A DNA stretch of 9,479 nucleotides from NCBI GenBank assembly GCA_002172355.2, contig NHGH02000022.1, positions 7,490-16,968 of the forward strand. Reading direction: 5' to 3'. The position numbers and the translations under genes are program-made. Below the pieces are notes generated by a model that saw only the letters and a list, made by a program, of their open reading frames with translations, searched no databases and was not told the origin of the DNA. Below are positions 1-5,793 of this stretch, piece after piece (position 1 is the first letter of the stretch; each line of letters starts with the position of its first letter). This DNA comes from Euryarchaeota archaeon TMED132. GTDB lineage: Archaea > Thermoplasmatota > Poseidoniia > Poseidoniales > Poseidoniaceae.

Positions 1-1
1 G

Positions 2-1984
2 AATGGATATGATGGCGATTTAGTAGCGCCAATGATTCGAGATGTCGGACTTGCTCTTGCAATGGGTGATACTCCAATCGGGGTAATGTCTGCAAATTTA
101 GGAAAAGTTGGTTCCAATCAAAATGGTGGATGGGATGATGCTGGTGGTCGTGATCTGCATATCGGTGCATGGAATGTTGGCGTATTACCTCCAACCGCTC
201 CTCTACCAATTGCAAGTGTTACGATGACAGGACTTGCGTTCGCGGCATGGAAAAAGAACCTAGAGCGATTTCATGTAGCCTGTATTGGAGAAGGTGCTTC
301 GTCTTCAGGAGAATTTTGGGAGGCTATGAATTTTGCAGGTACTAGAGGTTTGCCGATTACTTACATTCTTCAAAATAATCAAATTGCCCTAGATACATCT
401 CCTAAAAACCAATCTGGGGTTGAAGTTTGGGCAGATAAAGCGATTGCAATGGGATTCCCAAGTTGGACAATAGATGGTTCTGACCCTGCAGCATGGCATG
501 CTAGTGTGGCTTGCGCTCGTGAATTTTCTTTAGAGGGCGGAGGTCCTACTTTGATACATGTTGAAACCATGAGGGGTTGTGGGCATGCTCATCATCATGA
601 TGACCTGTATTTAGGAAGTCAATCAGGTACTCCTCCTGGCTATGTAGACAGAGACTTACTTAGTTACTGGGAAGCCAAAGACCCTTTGCCAACACATAGA
701 GAATTACTAATAAATTTGGGTGTTGAGGAACAGGTAATCAGCGATATAGAACTTCAAGAAAAGACCTTGATTGAACAAGACCACAAAGCACTAATCGAAA
801 TGGATTGGCCGAAACCAGAAACAGTTACTAAGGGCGTAACGACTCTAAATGATGCAGATACACATTCTCAACATCTTTCTAGATTGAAAGGTGAAGAACA
901 CCAATTTTCAACATCTCCACTTGATACTGGAGAGTTAAGTCTTGAATATTCAGAAAAAGGGGGCTGGACATATGCAAGGGCAATTCAGCAAGCGATGGCT
1001 GATATTGCAGATAGGTACCAAGAAGACTGCGTATTTATTGGAGAAGATATGGAAGTTGCCGGAGCATTTGGAATGAATATCTCACTAAAGAACGCAGGTC
1101 ATTCAGATAAGTTGGTTGATATGCCACTTTGTGAAGCAGTAATTGTCCATACAGGTATCGGTGCCGCTCTCTCAGGAATGCGCCCTATGGTTGAAATCCA
1201 GTTTGGAGGTTTTGCTGCACTTGGATATAATGCTCTAGTGAACAATGCCGCTATGCTTCGATGGCGTTGGGGTGCAGATTGTCCAATGACAATTAGAATT
1301 CCTCTTGGGGCGAAGACTCGCTCTGGACCTTTCCATGCGAATATGATTGAGTCTTGGTTTGCCAATGACCCTGGATTAGTCGTCTTAGCACCAGGAACTC
1401 CACAAGATGCCTATGACTTACTAGTTGAGGCTGCTGAATTAAATGACCCAGTAATAATGTTGGAACACATCGGATTATATGGATTGAGGGGAGGATTGAC
1501 AGGATGGGGCCAAAATATCAATCAAATAGTAGATACAAAATCAGTGAATGAATCTATTGAAAATAATGAACGATACAAGATTGGTAAAGCAGAGGTTATT
1601 CGTGGTGGCCGTGATGTTACCTTGGTTACATGGGGCGCTATGTTGCATGTTGCAATACAAGCTGCAGAAGAAATCAGTAAACAAGGTATTGAGGTTGAAA
1701 TAATCGATCTTAGAACATTATTGCCATTTGATTCGAAGACATGCATTGAATCTGTAATTAGAACCGGAAGATTAGTTGTACTTCAAGAAGGTCAATGGAA
1801 TGGTGGACTTGGACATACAATTCAAAGTCGTATTCTGGAATCATGTTTCTATGCCTTAGAATCAACTCCTGCAGTTATCGGTGCACTAGATACTCCAGTT
1901 CCCTTTTCTCCACCACTAGAAAATTATACAGTTCCTTCCATGGAACATGTGATAGAGGTATTGAAGGTAGTTGTAAAATCTTAA
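2..1984 (+). CDS. 2-oxoacid dehydrogenase E1 component, fused alpha and beta subunits (5' partial)
   Basis: This thiamine-diphosphate (TPP) enzyme decarboxylates a 2-oxoacid and passes the acyl group to the lipoyl E2 subunit of a pyruvate- or branched-chain-type dehydrogenase complex. The frame is open from base 2 without a start, so the N-terminus lies outside the window and the in-frame ATG at 32 is internal; 660 residues are visible. Counting from base 2, the alpha half shows the TPP motif GEG at 96-98 followed by NN at 125-126, then a His-rich GHAHHHDD at 194-201, where E1 alpha carries its phosphorylation-loop region. A charged linker (about 265-315) joins the beta half, which has GED at 347-349, PLCEA at 375-379 with the cofactor-activating Glu378, and His445 at the usual beta active-site histidine. 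The C-terminal transketolase-like domain starts near 525. In most organisms alpha and beta are separate genes. The substrate (pyruvate or branched-chain) cannot be fixed from sequence. E2 and E3 are not in the window. Confidence 0.93.
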   Translation, partial: NGYDGDLVAPMIRDVGLALAMGDTPIGVMSANLGKVGSNQNGGWDDAGGRDLHIGAWNVGVLPPTAPLPIASVTMTGLAFAAWKKNLERFHVACIGEGASSSGEFWEAMNFAGTRGLPITYILQNNQIALDTSPKNQSGVEVWADKAIAMGFPSWTIDGSDPAAWHASVACAREFSLEGGGPTLIHVETMRGCGHAHHHDDLYLGSQSGTPPGYVDRDLLSYWEAKDPLPTHRELLINLGVEEQVISDIELQEKTLIEQDHKALIEMDWPKPETVTKGVTTLNDADTHSQHLSRLKGEEHQFSTSPLDTGELSLEYSEKGGWTYARAIQQAMADIADRYQEDCVFIGEDMEVAGAFGMNISLKNAGHSDKLVDMPLCEAVIVHTGIGAALSGMRPMVEIQFGGFAALGYNALVNNAAMLRWRWGADCPMTIRIPLGAKTRSGPFHANMIESWFANDPGLVVLAPGTPQDAYDLLVEAAELNDPVIMLEHIGLYGLRGGLTGWGQNINQIVDTKSVNESIENNERYKIGKAEVIRGGRDVTLVTWGAMLHVAIQAAEEISKQGIEVEIIDLRTLLPFDSKTCIESVIRTGRLVVLQEGQWNGGLGHTIQSRILESCFYALESTPAVIGALDTPVPFSPPLENYTVPSMEHVIEVLKVVVKS

Positions 1985-1989
1985 TTATT

Positions 1990-2313
1990 CTAATTATTTA
2001 TCAGGATTTTTTGAATTTTAAAACTTTGACCATAGTGTCCCCAATTCACAACACCAGGTTCTGTAAATATGAAATATTTAGTTTGAAATTGCTTACCTAG
2101 TTCGGGATGTTCTTGTTCTAGAGAGATATTTATTCTAGTACTGAAAGTTCCAAGACTACCCACGCATGCCACCCCTTTGATGTCATCGACAATAACAGGA
2201 TGTCTCTCTGAAAGTTGCTTTGGTGGATTTTCATCGAATCGGTGTATGTCATTTTCTAAAGACAAATTTTCTTCTGTAGCAGGTATGGTTTGATAATCGG
2301 TATTAGTAGTCAT
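1990..2313 (-). CDS. Hypothetical protein, 107 residues
   Basis: I do not recognise this protein. It has no membrane segment or signal peptide and no familiar catalytic motif. The first 35 residues are polar and acidic and probably disordered. Residues about 38-107 alternate hydrophobic and polar (VIVDDIKGVACVGSLG, later KYFIFTEPGVVNWG), as expected of a small beta-rich fold. It is judged real because the ATG at 2313 has a good TATA element (TTTATAATA on this strand) centred about 25 bases upstream, which is right for a leaderless archaeal transcript. It also fills the gap between the E1 gene and the next gene exactly. Its stop lies 5 bases from the E1 stop, tail-to-tail. It diverges from the dehydrogenase at 2417. 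No function is proposed. Confidence 0.7.
   Translation of the reverse strand: MTTNTDYQTIPATEENLSLENDIHRFDENPPKQLSERHPVIVDDIKGVACVGSLGTFSTRINISLEQEHPELGKQFQTKYFIFTEPGVVNWGHYGQSFKIQKILINN
2007..2012 (+). terminator. T6 tract, possible terminator for the E1 gene
   Basis: Archaeal termination commonly occurs at T-runs in the non-template strand. The first good T-run after the E1 stop begins 22 bases downstream, with another T4 a few bases later. It lies inside the 3' end of the opposing 107-residue gene, so E1 transcripts would end within that antisense coding sequence. There is no clear hairpin. The assignment is an inference from position and composition. Confidence 0.3.
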
Positions 2314-2333
2314 GATACGTAATTATGTCGAGG

Positions 2334-2342
2334 TATTATAAA
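2334..2342 (-). promoter_or_regulatory. TATA box for the 107-residue gene
   Basis: Read on the minus strand this is TTTATAATA, close to the archaeal TATA consensus. Its centre is about 25 bases upstream of the ATG at 2313, so transcription should begin at or next to the start codon. No Shine-Dalgarno sequence precedes that ATG, in agreement with a leaderless mRNA. Confidence 0.6.
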
Positions 2343-2381
2343 GAATCTCAACCTAAATAAATTGATAAAAAAAACATGGGG

Positions 2382-2389
2382 TTTTATTC
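2382..2389 (+). promoter_or_regulatory. Probable TATA element for the dehydrogenase at 2417
   Basis: TTTTATTC is centred about 31 bases before the ATG at 2417 and only about 19 bases before the TTG at 2405. An archaeal start site some 25-27 bases past the TATA centre would fall near 2412, downstream of the TTG. This favours the ATG as the true start. The match to consensus is only moderate. Confidence 0.4.
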
Positions 2390-2416
2390 ATTTACCTGTG
2401 ACCTTTGGCAGAGGCT

Positions 2417-3598
2417 ATGAGCGACTACCGTATTGCGATTTTGCCTGGTGATGGAACAGGAAGGGAAGTTGCTCTTGAGGCTACAAAAATCCTTGATACA
2501 ATCGCCTCTAATTCGAATTTTGGATTCGAGCAAATGGATATTCCATGTGGTGGTCAACTGTACAAGGAAACTGGGAAAGAATGGGAAGAAGGTTCGTTTG
2601 AATTATGTCGTGATGAGGCAGATGCTATCTTTCTTGGAGCGATTGGCCATCCTGGGTCATACCTGCCAAATGGAGATTTAGCAGGTGGTTCGGTAATTCT
2701 AGGTATGAGAAGCGGTCTTGACTTGTATGCAAATGTCAGGCCAGTGAAACTCTTCCAAGGAGTTCTTCACAAGGTTCATGGCAGATTCACACAAATCTGG
2801 CAGCCAGATATGGTGGACATGACGATTCTAAGAGAAAATACAGAAGGCTTGTATTATTCATTGTTGAAAAGAGCGTCCAACAGGGCTCAAGGATTGGAAG
2901 ATTACTCAATTCCTGACATGGAATTCCCAGATTTGAAAGGAGAAGTTGCTTACGACCCTAGACCTATTTCTTCTCACGGGACCGAGAGATTGGTAAAAAT
3001 GGGATTCGATATTGCTCAAACAAGGAATGGAGCCCCTGCAGATGGTGTCAGTAAAGTTTCATGCATAGACAAGAGCAATGTTACACGTGGTTGTCAATTA
3101 TTTAGAAGAACATTTGACCAAGTTGCTAGTAATTATCCTTCTATAACTACAGATTATGGATATATTGATGCATTTACACAATGGATTACTAGAAATCCAG
3201 AACATTATGATGTAGTAGTCACTTCCAATATGTTTGGAGATATCGCTACAGATTTAGCATCTATTTTACAAGGTGGCATGGGTATGGCAGGTTCTGGAAA
3301 TATTGGTGATGACCATGCTTTCTTTGAACCGGTTCATGGTTCATCTCCAAAATATGCTGGAATGAATAAGGTAAATCCAATCGCTTCGATTAATTCAGTT
3401 CAAATGATGACTGACTGGCTTGGTCGTAGAAACCAAGACGAAAGTCTACTAGAAATTTCAAAACTTATCGAACAAAGTGTTGAAGATCATCTCAAAGAAG
3501 GAAAAATGTTGACTTATGATTTGGGTGGAACCGCATCTTGTAGTGATGTTGGTGATGCAATTGCAGCAAACCTAGCAAATAAATTATCAGAACTTTGA
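2417..3598 (+). CDS. Isocitrate/isopropylmalate dehydrogenase family protein (NADP-type pocket)
   Basis: This is a metal-dependent oxidative decarboxylase of the beta-hydroxyacid dehydrogenase family, 393 residues from the chosen ATG. The N-terminus reads ILPGDGTG (8-15). The malate-moiety arginines are R98, R108 and R139, followed by ENTEGLYY (140-147) with Tyr146. Lys219 and the metal-binding aspartates D251, D275 and D279 (SNMFGDIATD) are in place. The coenzyme loop HGSSPKYAG starts at His307. Substrate identity is unclear: LDLYANVRP resembles both IPMDH and ICDH, while the loop before R98 lacks the Glu typical of IPMDH. Lys312, Tyr313 and Val319 match the NADP-specifying residues of E. 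coli isocitrate dehydrogenase (K344, Y345, V351). There is a family-variable insertion around 150-185. The ORF could open at a TTG (2405), but the ATG gives the standard N-terminus and fits the promoter better. Automatic pipelines would probably call it leuB; isocitrate, homoisocitrate or D-malate/tartrate are alternatives. Confidence 0.88.
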   Translation: MSDYRIAILPGDGTGREVALEATKILDTIASNSNFGFEQMDIPCGGQLYKETGKEWEEGSFELCRDEADAIFLGAIGHPGSYLPNGDLAGGSVILGMRSGLDLYANVRPVKLFQGVLHKVHGRFTQIWQPDMVDMTILRENTEGLYYSLLKRASNRAQGLEDYSIPDMEFPDLKGEVAYDPRPISSHGTERLVKMGFDIAQTRNGAPADGVSKVSCIDKSNVTRGCQLFRRTFDQVASNYPSITTDYGYIDAFTQWITRNPEHYDVVVTSNMFGDIATDLASILQGGMGMAGSGNIGDDHAFFEPVHGSSPKYAGMNKVNPIASINSVQMMTDWLGRRNQDESLLEISKLIEQSVEDHLKEGKMLTYDLGGTASCSDVGDAIAANLANKLSEL

Positions 3599-3599
3599 A

Positions 3600-3616
3600 T
3601 CTAGAATTAATCTAGA
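3600..3616. terminator. Inverted repeat at a convergent junction, possible bidirectional terminator
   Basis: Two copies of TCTAGA (3600-3605 and 3611-3616) are separated by ATTAA. Because TCTAGA is self-complementary the pair can form a 6-bp stem with a 5-base loop. It fills the 13-base gap between the stop at 3598 (+) and the stop at 3612-3614 (-) and covers the latter. No strong T-run follows on either strand, so a terminator role is only a suggestion. Confidence 0.25.
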
Positions 3617-3872
3617 ACTTCTGATTGATTGTTACAGATGAAGTATTTTCAATGTCGATGATTTCTTCATCTTCATCTTCATCTTCAACTATAACTTCCA
3701 ATTCTTCTTCTTGTCCACGAACACCCTTTTTTGCCTCAAGTTTTGAGATTTGAGTTTGAAGAAGTTCAAATTCAATTTCTAGGTCATCCATAATGTCTCT
3801 AACGGTTTCCATTTGGCCGTTAATTCTTGATGCGAGCTTCTTCATCTTTCTCAAGACACGCTTCTCGGACAT
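3612..3872 (-). CDS. Small acidic coiled-coil protein, hypothetical
   Basis: This is an 86-residue protein from the ATG at 3872; a TTG five codons upstream is an unlikely start. The N-terminal 15 residues are basic (MSEKRVLRKMKK). They are followed by a heptad-like helix at about 15-50 (METVRDIMDDLEIEFELLQ, then ISKLEAKK). After that comes a strongly acidic stretch at about 54-76 (EEELEVIVEDEDEDEEIID), encoded by a hexanucleotide repeat, and a short polar tail. There is no membrane segment and no known catalytic motif. The architecture suggests an oligomerising, possibly nucleic-acid- or protein-binding factor, but I cannot name a family. It lies 30 bases downstream of the aquaporin stop on the same strand, so it may be co-transcribed with it. 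A weak AT-rich element near 3896 could also serve as its own promoter. Confidence 0.7.
   Translation of the reverse strand: MSEKRVLRKMKKLASRINGQMETVRDIMDDLEIEFELLQTQISKLEAKKGVRGQEEELEVIVEDEDEDEEIIDIENTSSVTINQKF
3665..3687. repeat. Short hexanucleotide repeat (CTTCAT)3 plus CTTCA
   Basis: Three full copies of CTTCAT and a fourth lacking its last base lie in tandem. Read in the minus-strand gene they are GAAGAT units coding Asp-Glu repeats, so a gain or loss of one unit would change the acidic tract by two residues without a frameshift. Confidence 0.75.
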
Positions 3873-3902
3873 AAAACTGCTAATCAATTCTTAGTTATCA
3901 AT

Positions 3903-4532
3903 TCATACCCTATCGATATTTGAGTTTAATTTTGATTTTTCTAGTATTTTATAACATTGGGAAGCAAGTACTGCGCCAATAATCGTAGTTATCCAATAAA
4001 TTGGTATCACACTTATTTCGCCAGAAATCAAATTTGGGCCAAAAGTCCTTGCAGGGTTCATAGAAGCGCCTGTATAAGGTCCAAAAAAGAATGCTAATAA
4101 TGCGACGACAAATCCGACCCATAGTGCAACAATTCGAGTATCATCCGTTTTAGAAATAATGAAATAAATACCCATCATTAGTAGAAAAGTAATCATAACC
4201 TCAATTATAATTCCAACTCCAAGGTCGACCTTGAAATTTGTAAAACCGTGCTGACCGACAATCAATGCACCCGCAAGCGCACCTAATAACTGGGCAAATA
4301 TATATGGTAATAGAGCATTTTTTTCCAAGTGATTACTTCTATAGAATGCTATGCTAACTGCTGGATTTATATGCGCACCACTAGTATTTCTTAATACTAA
4401 AATCGCGATAAATACAGCGATTCCAAAAGTTGAAGATATCAATAAGTTAGACATCTCCAATTTGATACTAAGGCAACCTAAGAAAACCATCAAAGCAGTT
4501 CCCAAAAACTCAGCACCCAAGCGCTTCAGCAT
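3903..4532 (-). CDS. Aquaporin / MIP-family channel
   Basis: This is a membrane channel of the major intrinsic protein family, 209 residues, with six hydrophobic helices and two half-helices. The signature loops are SGAHINPAVS with the first NPA at 56-58, and GASMNPARTFGP with the second NPA at 159-161 and the conserved Arg162. The start MLKRLGAEFLGT is typical of the family. Counting back from the NPA motifs with spacing fixed in AqpZ and AQP1, the selectivity-filter positions read Phe36, Ala147, Ala156, Arg162. Water-specific channels have His at the Ala147 position, so this pore may pass small uncharged solutes such as glycerol, urea or ammonia as well as water; the substrate is not proven. 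The gene diverges from the exchanger at 4625 and is followed by the coiled-coil gene 30 bases downstream. Its start codon lies inside a perfect 7-bp inverted repeat (4528-4542). Confidence 0.93.
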   Translation of the reverse strand: MLKRLGAEFLGTALMVFLGCLSIKLEMSNLLISSTFGIAVFIAILVLRNTSGAHINPAVSIAFYRSNHLEKNALLPYIFAQLLGALAGALIVGQHGFTNFKVDLGVGIIIEVMITFLLMMGIYFIISKTDDTRIVALWVGFVVALLAFFFGPYTGASMNPARTFGPNLISGEISVIPIYWITTIIGAVLASQCYKILEKSKLNSNIDRV

Positions 4533-4542
4533 AGCCTATGCT
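4528..4542. promoter_or_regulatory. Perfect inverted repeat over the aquaporin start codon, candidate operator
   Basis: AGCATAG, one central base, then CTATGCT form a 7+7 palindrome. The aquaporin ATG (4532-4530, minus strand) lies within the left arm. With a TATA-like element at 4567-4574 (CTATTTAG on the minus strand) transcription would begin near 4544, so a dimeric regulator bound here would block the start site. The RNA could also fold into a hairpin that hides the start codon. Both roles are inferred. Confidence 0.35.
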
Positions 4543-4577
4543 ATCGACTCCAGTTAATGCCTTTTTCTAAATAGTTC

Positions 4578-4584
4578 ATATATT
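4578..4584. promoter_or_regulatory. TATA-like element in the aquaporin/exchanger divergent region
   Basis: ATATATT (AATATAT on the other strand) lies near the middle of the 92-base divergent spacer. Its centre is about 44 bases from the exchanger ATG at 4625 and about 49 bases from the aquaporin ATG. It could therefore serve either gene with a short leader of roughly 15-25 bases. Another AT-rich stretch (GAATAAGTAA, around 4598-4607) is better placed for a leaderless exchanger transcript. The choice is open. Confidence 0.3.
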
Positions 4585-4624
4585 CAATGATAAGCGTGAA
4601 TAAGTAAGCCTACTTCGTAAAGTC

Positions 4625-5743
4625 ATGGGGGGCAGTCAAAAAGAGATGGGGATCCCCGAACTTTTACAATTCAACACCCTTCTAATATTGGGGGCACTTT
4701 TTATTGGAATAATTGCCAGTCAAACACTTTCCTCCAATTTTGGTTCCAATAGTTTTCCAATTACCTTGTTTATTTTATTTCTAGCATTGGGATTACTTGT
4801 TGTATCTGCTGACTTCTTTATTGAAGGTGCCAAAGGTTTGGCAAGAAGAGGGGGTATTCCAGAAGTTGTAATTGGTTTGACAATTGTTTCAATAGGGACT
4901 TCATTACCTGAAATTTTAGTCACAAGTACTGCTGCAATGGATTCCTCGACCAATCCTGAAATTGCAGACTTTGCAATTGGAGGAATCCTTGGTTCTATAC
5001 TAGTCCAGATAACTTTGATTCTAGGTATTGTTGCTTTATCCAGAGGGCTTGAAATAAGACCATCATGGCTGAAAAGAGACGGTCAAGTGATGATGCTTTC
5101 ACTGCTATTACTTTGTTTATTCTTACTTACTGAATATAGTATTTCTCGCTTAGAAGGTATATTCCTTTCCTTCAGTTATTTATTTTATATAACATGGTTA
5201 TTATACAATAGAAAAGTAATTCAAAAAGAGGAAGATGAGGGCAGAGATAACGAATTAAAAGGTATAAGTTGGACTGGAACCGCCTATTTTGTTATGGTAG
5301 TAATTGGACTTTCTTTAGCTGTTTTTGCCGCTCACCATTTGGTTAATTATGCCAGTGATATAGCATACAAGCTCAATGTTCCTCATTCTGTGATTGGTAC
5401 AACTGTTTCAGGGCTTGGAACTTCGTTACCAGAATTAACAATTGCCTTGATGGCCGCTCGTAAAAGCCAAGGTGTTGCCATTGGAACTCTGATCGGCTCA
5501 AACATAACTGACCCACTACTTTCGATAGGTTCTGCAGCAATAATTAGTCCATTGACAATAACTCCTGAAGGTGTAAATATGATTATTTATTTCATACTCC
5601 CTTCCGCTGTGATATGCACTTTAATCGCTTTACTAATGATGCGAACCTCATATAAATTCAAGCGATGGGAAGGCATATCACTTATTTCGCTTTACTTTAT
5701 TTTCTTAGCAATATGCGAGTATCTTAGACGTATAGGCTTCTAA
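4625..5743 (+). CDS. CaCA-family cation/Ca2+ exchanger (sodium/calcium exchanger-like)
   Basis: This integral membrane antiporter probably exports Ca2+ in exchange for Na+, K+ or H+. The two alpha repeats that form the ion site are clear: alpha-1 VIGLTIVSIGTSLPE (82-96) with Glu96, and alpha-2 VIGTTVSGLGTSLPE (256-270) with Glu270. Each is followed by its second half, GSILVQ at 123-128 and GSNITD at 291-296. The first of these departs from the usual GSNxxN, carrying Ile125 and Gln128 where Asn is normal. A hydrophilic loop (about 197-215, rich in Glu and Asp) separates the two halves. An additional hydrophobic segment (about 17-33) precedes the usual first helix, which begins near 46. The start is either the ATG at 4625 or the in-frame ATG at 4646; both keep all helices. 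The protein is 372 residues, somewhat longer than typical prokaryotic members because of this N-terminal extension. It is transcribed divergently from the aquaporin, a pairing that hints at osmotic or ionic homeostasis but does not prove it. Confidence 0.92.
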   Translation: MGGSQKEMGIPELLQFNTLLILGALFIGIIASQTLSSNFGSNSFPITLFILFLALGLLVVSADFFIEGAKGLARRGGIPEVVIGLTIVSIGTSLPEILVTSTAAMDSSTNPEIADFAIGGILGSILVQITLILGIVALSRGLEIRPSWLKRDGQVMMLSLLLLCLFLLTEYSISRLEGIFLSFSYLFYITWLLYNRKVIQKEEDEGRDNELKGISWTGTAYFVMVVIGLSLAVFAAHHLVNYASDIAYKLNVPHSVIGTTVSGLGTSLPELTIALMAARKSQGVAIGTLIGSNITDPLLSIGSAAIISPLTITPEGVNMIIYFILPSAVICTLIALLMMRTSYKFKRWEGISLISLYFIFLAICEYLRRIGF

Positions 5744-5760
5744 GTTGGTTCTTCAAACCA

Positions 5761-5768
5761 TTAAATCT
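5761..5768 (+). promoter_or_regulatory. TATA box for the acyl-CoA dehydrogenase gene
   Basis: TTAAATCT is centred about 29 bases upstream of the ATG at 5794, preceded by AACCA, which could act as a BRE-like element. No Shine-Dalgarno sequence lies before the ATG (CTTCGGCATCAC), so a leaderless or nearly leaderless transcript is expected. A weak 5-bp stem (TGGTT 5746-5750, AACCA 5756-5760) overlaps the upstream side. Confidence 0.5.
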
Positions 5769-5793
5769 TAACCTACTTCCCCTTCGGCATCAC

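Noticed and set aside
584..601. His-rich stretch encoded by CAT repeats in E1 as a metal-binding or repeat element
   Set aside because: It sits in the expected E1 alpha loop ending in DD and is short; it is better read as a variant of the family motif than as a separate element.
379..1746. Three minus-strand ORFs (379-570, 1099-1365, 1522-1746) within the E1 gene
   Set aside because: They lie wholly opposite a strongly conserved coding region, and their translations show no family motif; they are antisense shadows.
1795..2100. Plus-strand ORF of 101 codons across the end of the E1 gene
   Set aside because: It is out of frame with E1 over conserved residues and runs into the opposing 107-residue gene; the product is Ser/Cys/Tyr-rich with no domain character.
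2405..2416. TTG start four codons upstream for the dehydrogenase at 2417
   Set aside because: The extra residues (MAEA) add nothing to the family N-terminus, and the TATA element at 2382-2389 predicts a transcript start downstream of the TTG.
3873..3887. TTG start five codons upstream for the small coiled-coil gene
   Set aside because: An ATG follows directly and gives a normal basic N-terminus; there is no ribosome binding site to favour the TTG.
5746..5760. Small stem TGGTT/AACCA as a terminator for the exchanger gene
   Set aside because: Five base pairs with no T-run after it, and it overlaps the upstream promoter area of the acyl-CoA dehydrogenase gene; chance is a sufficient explanation.
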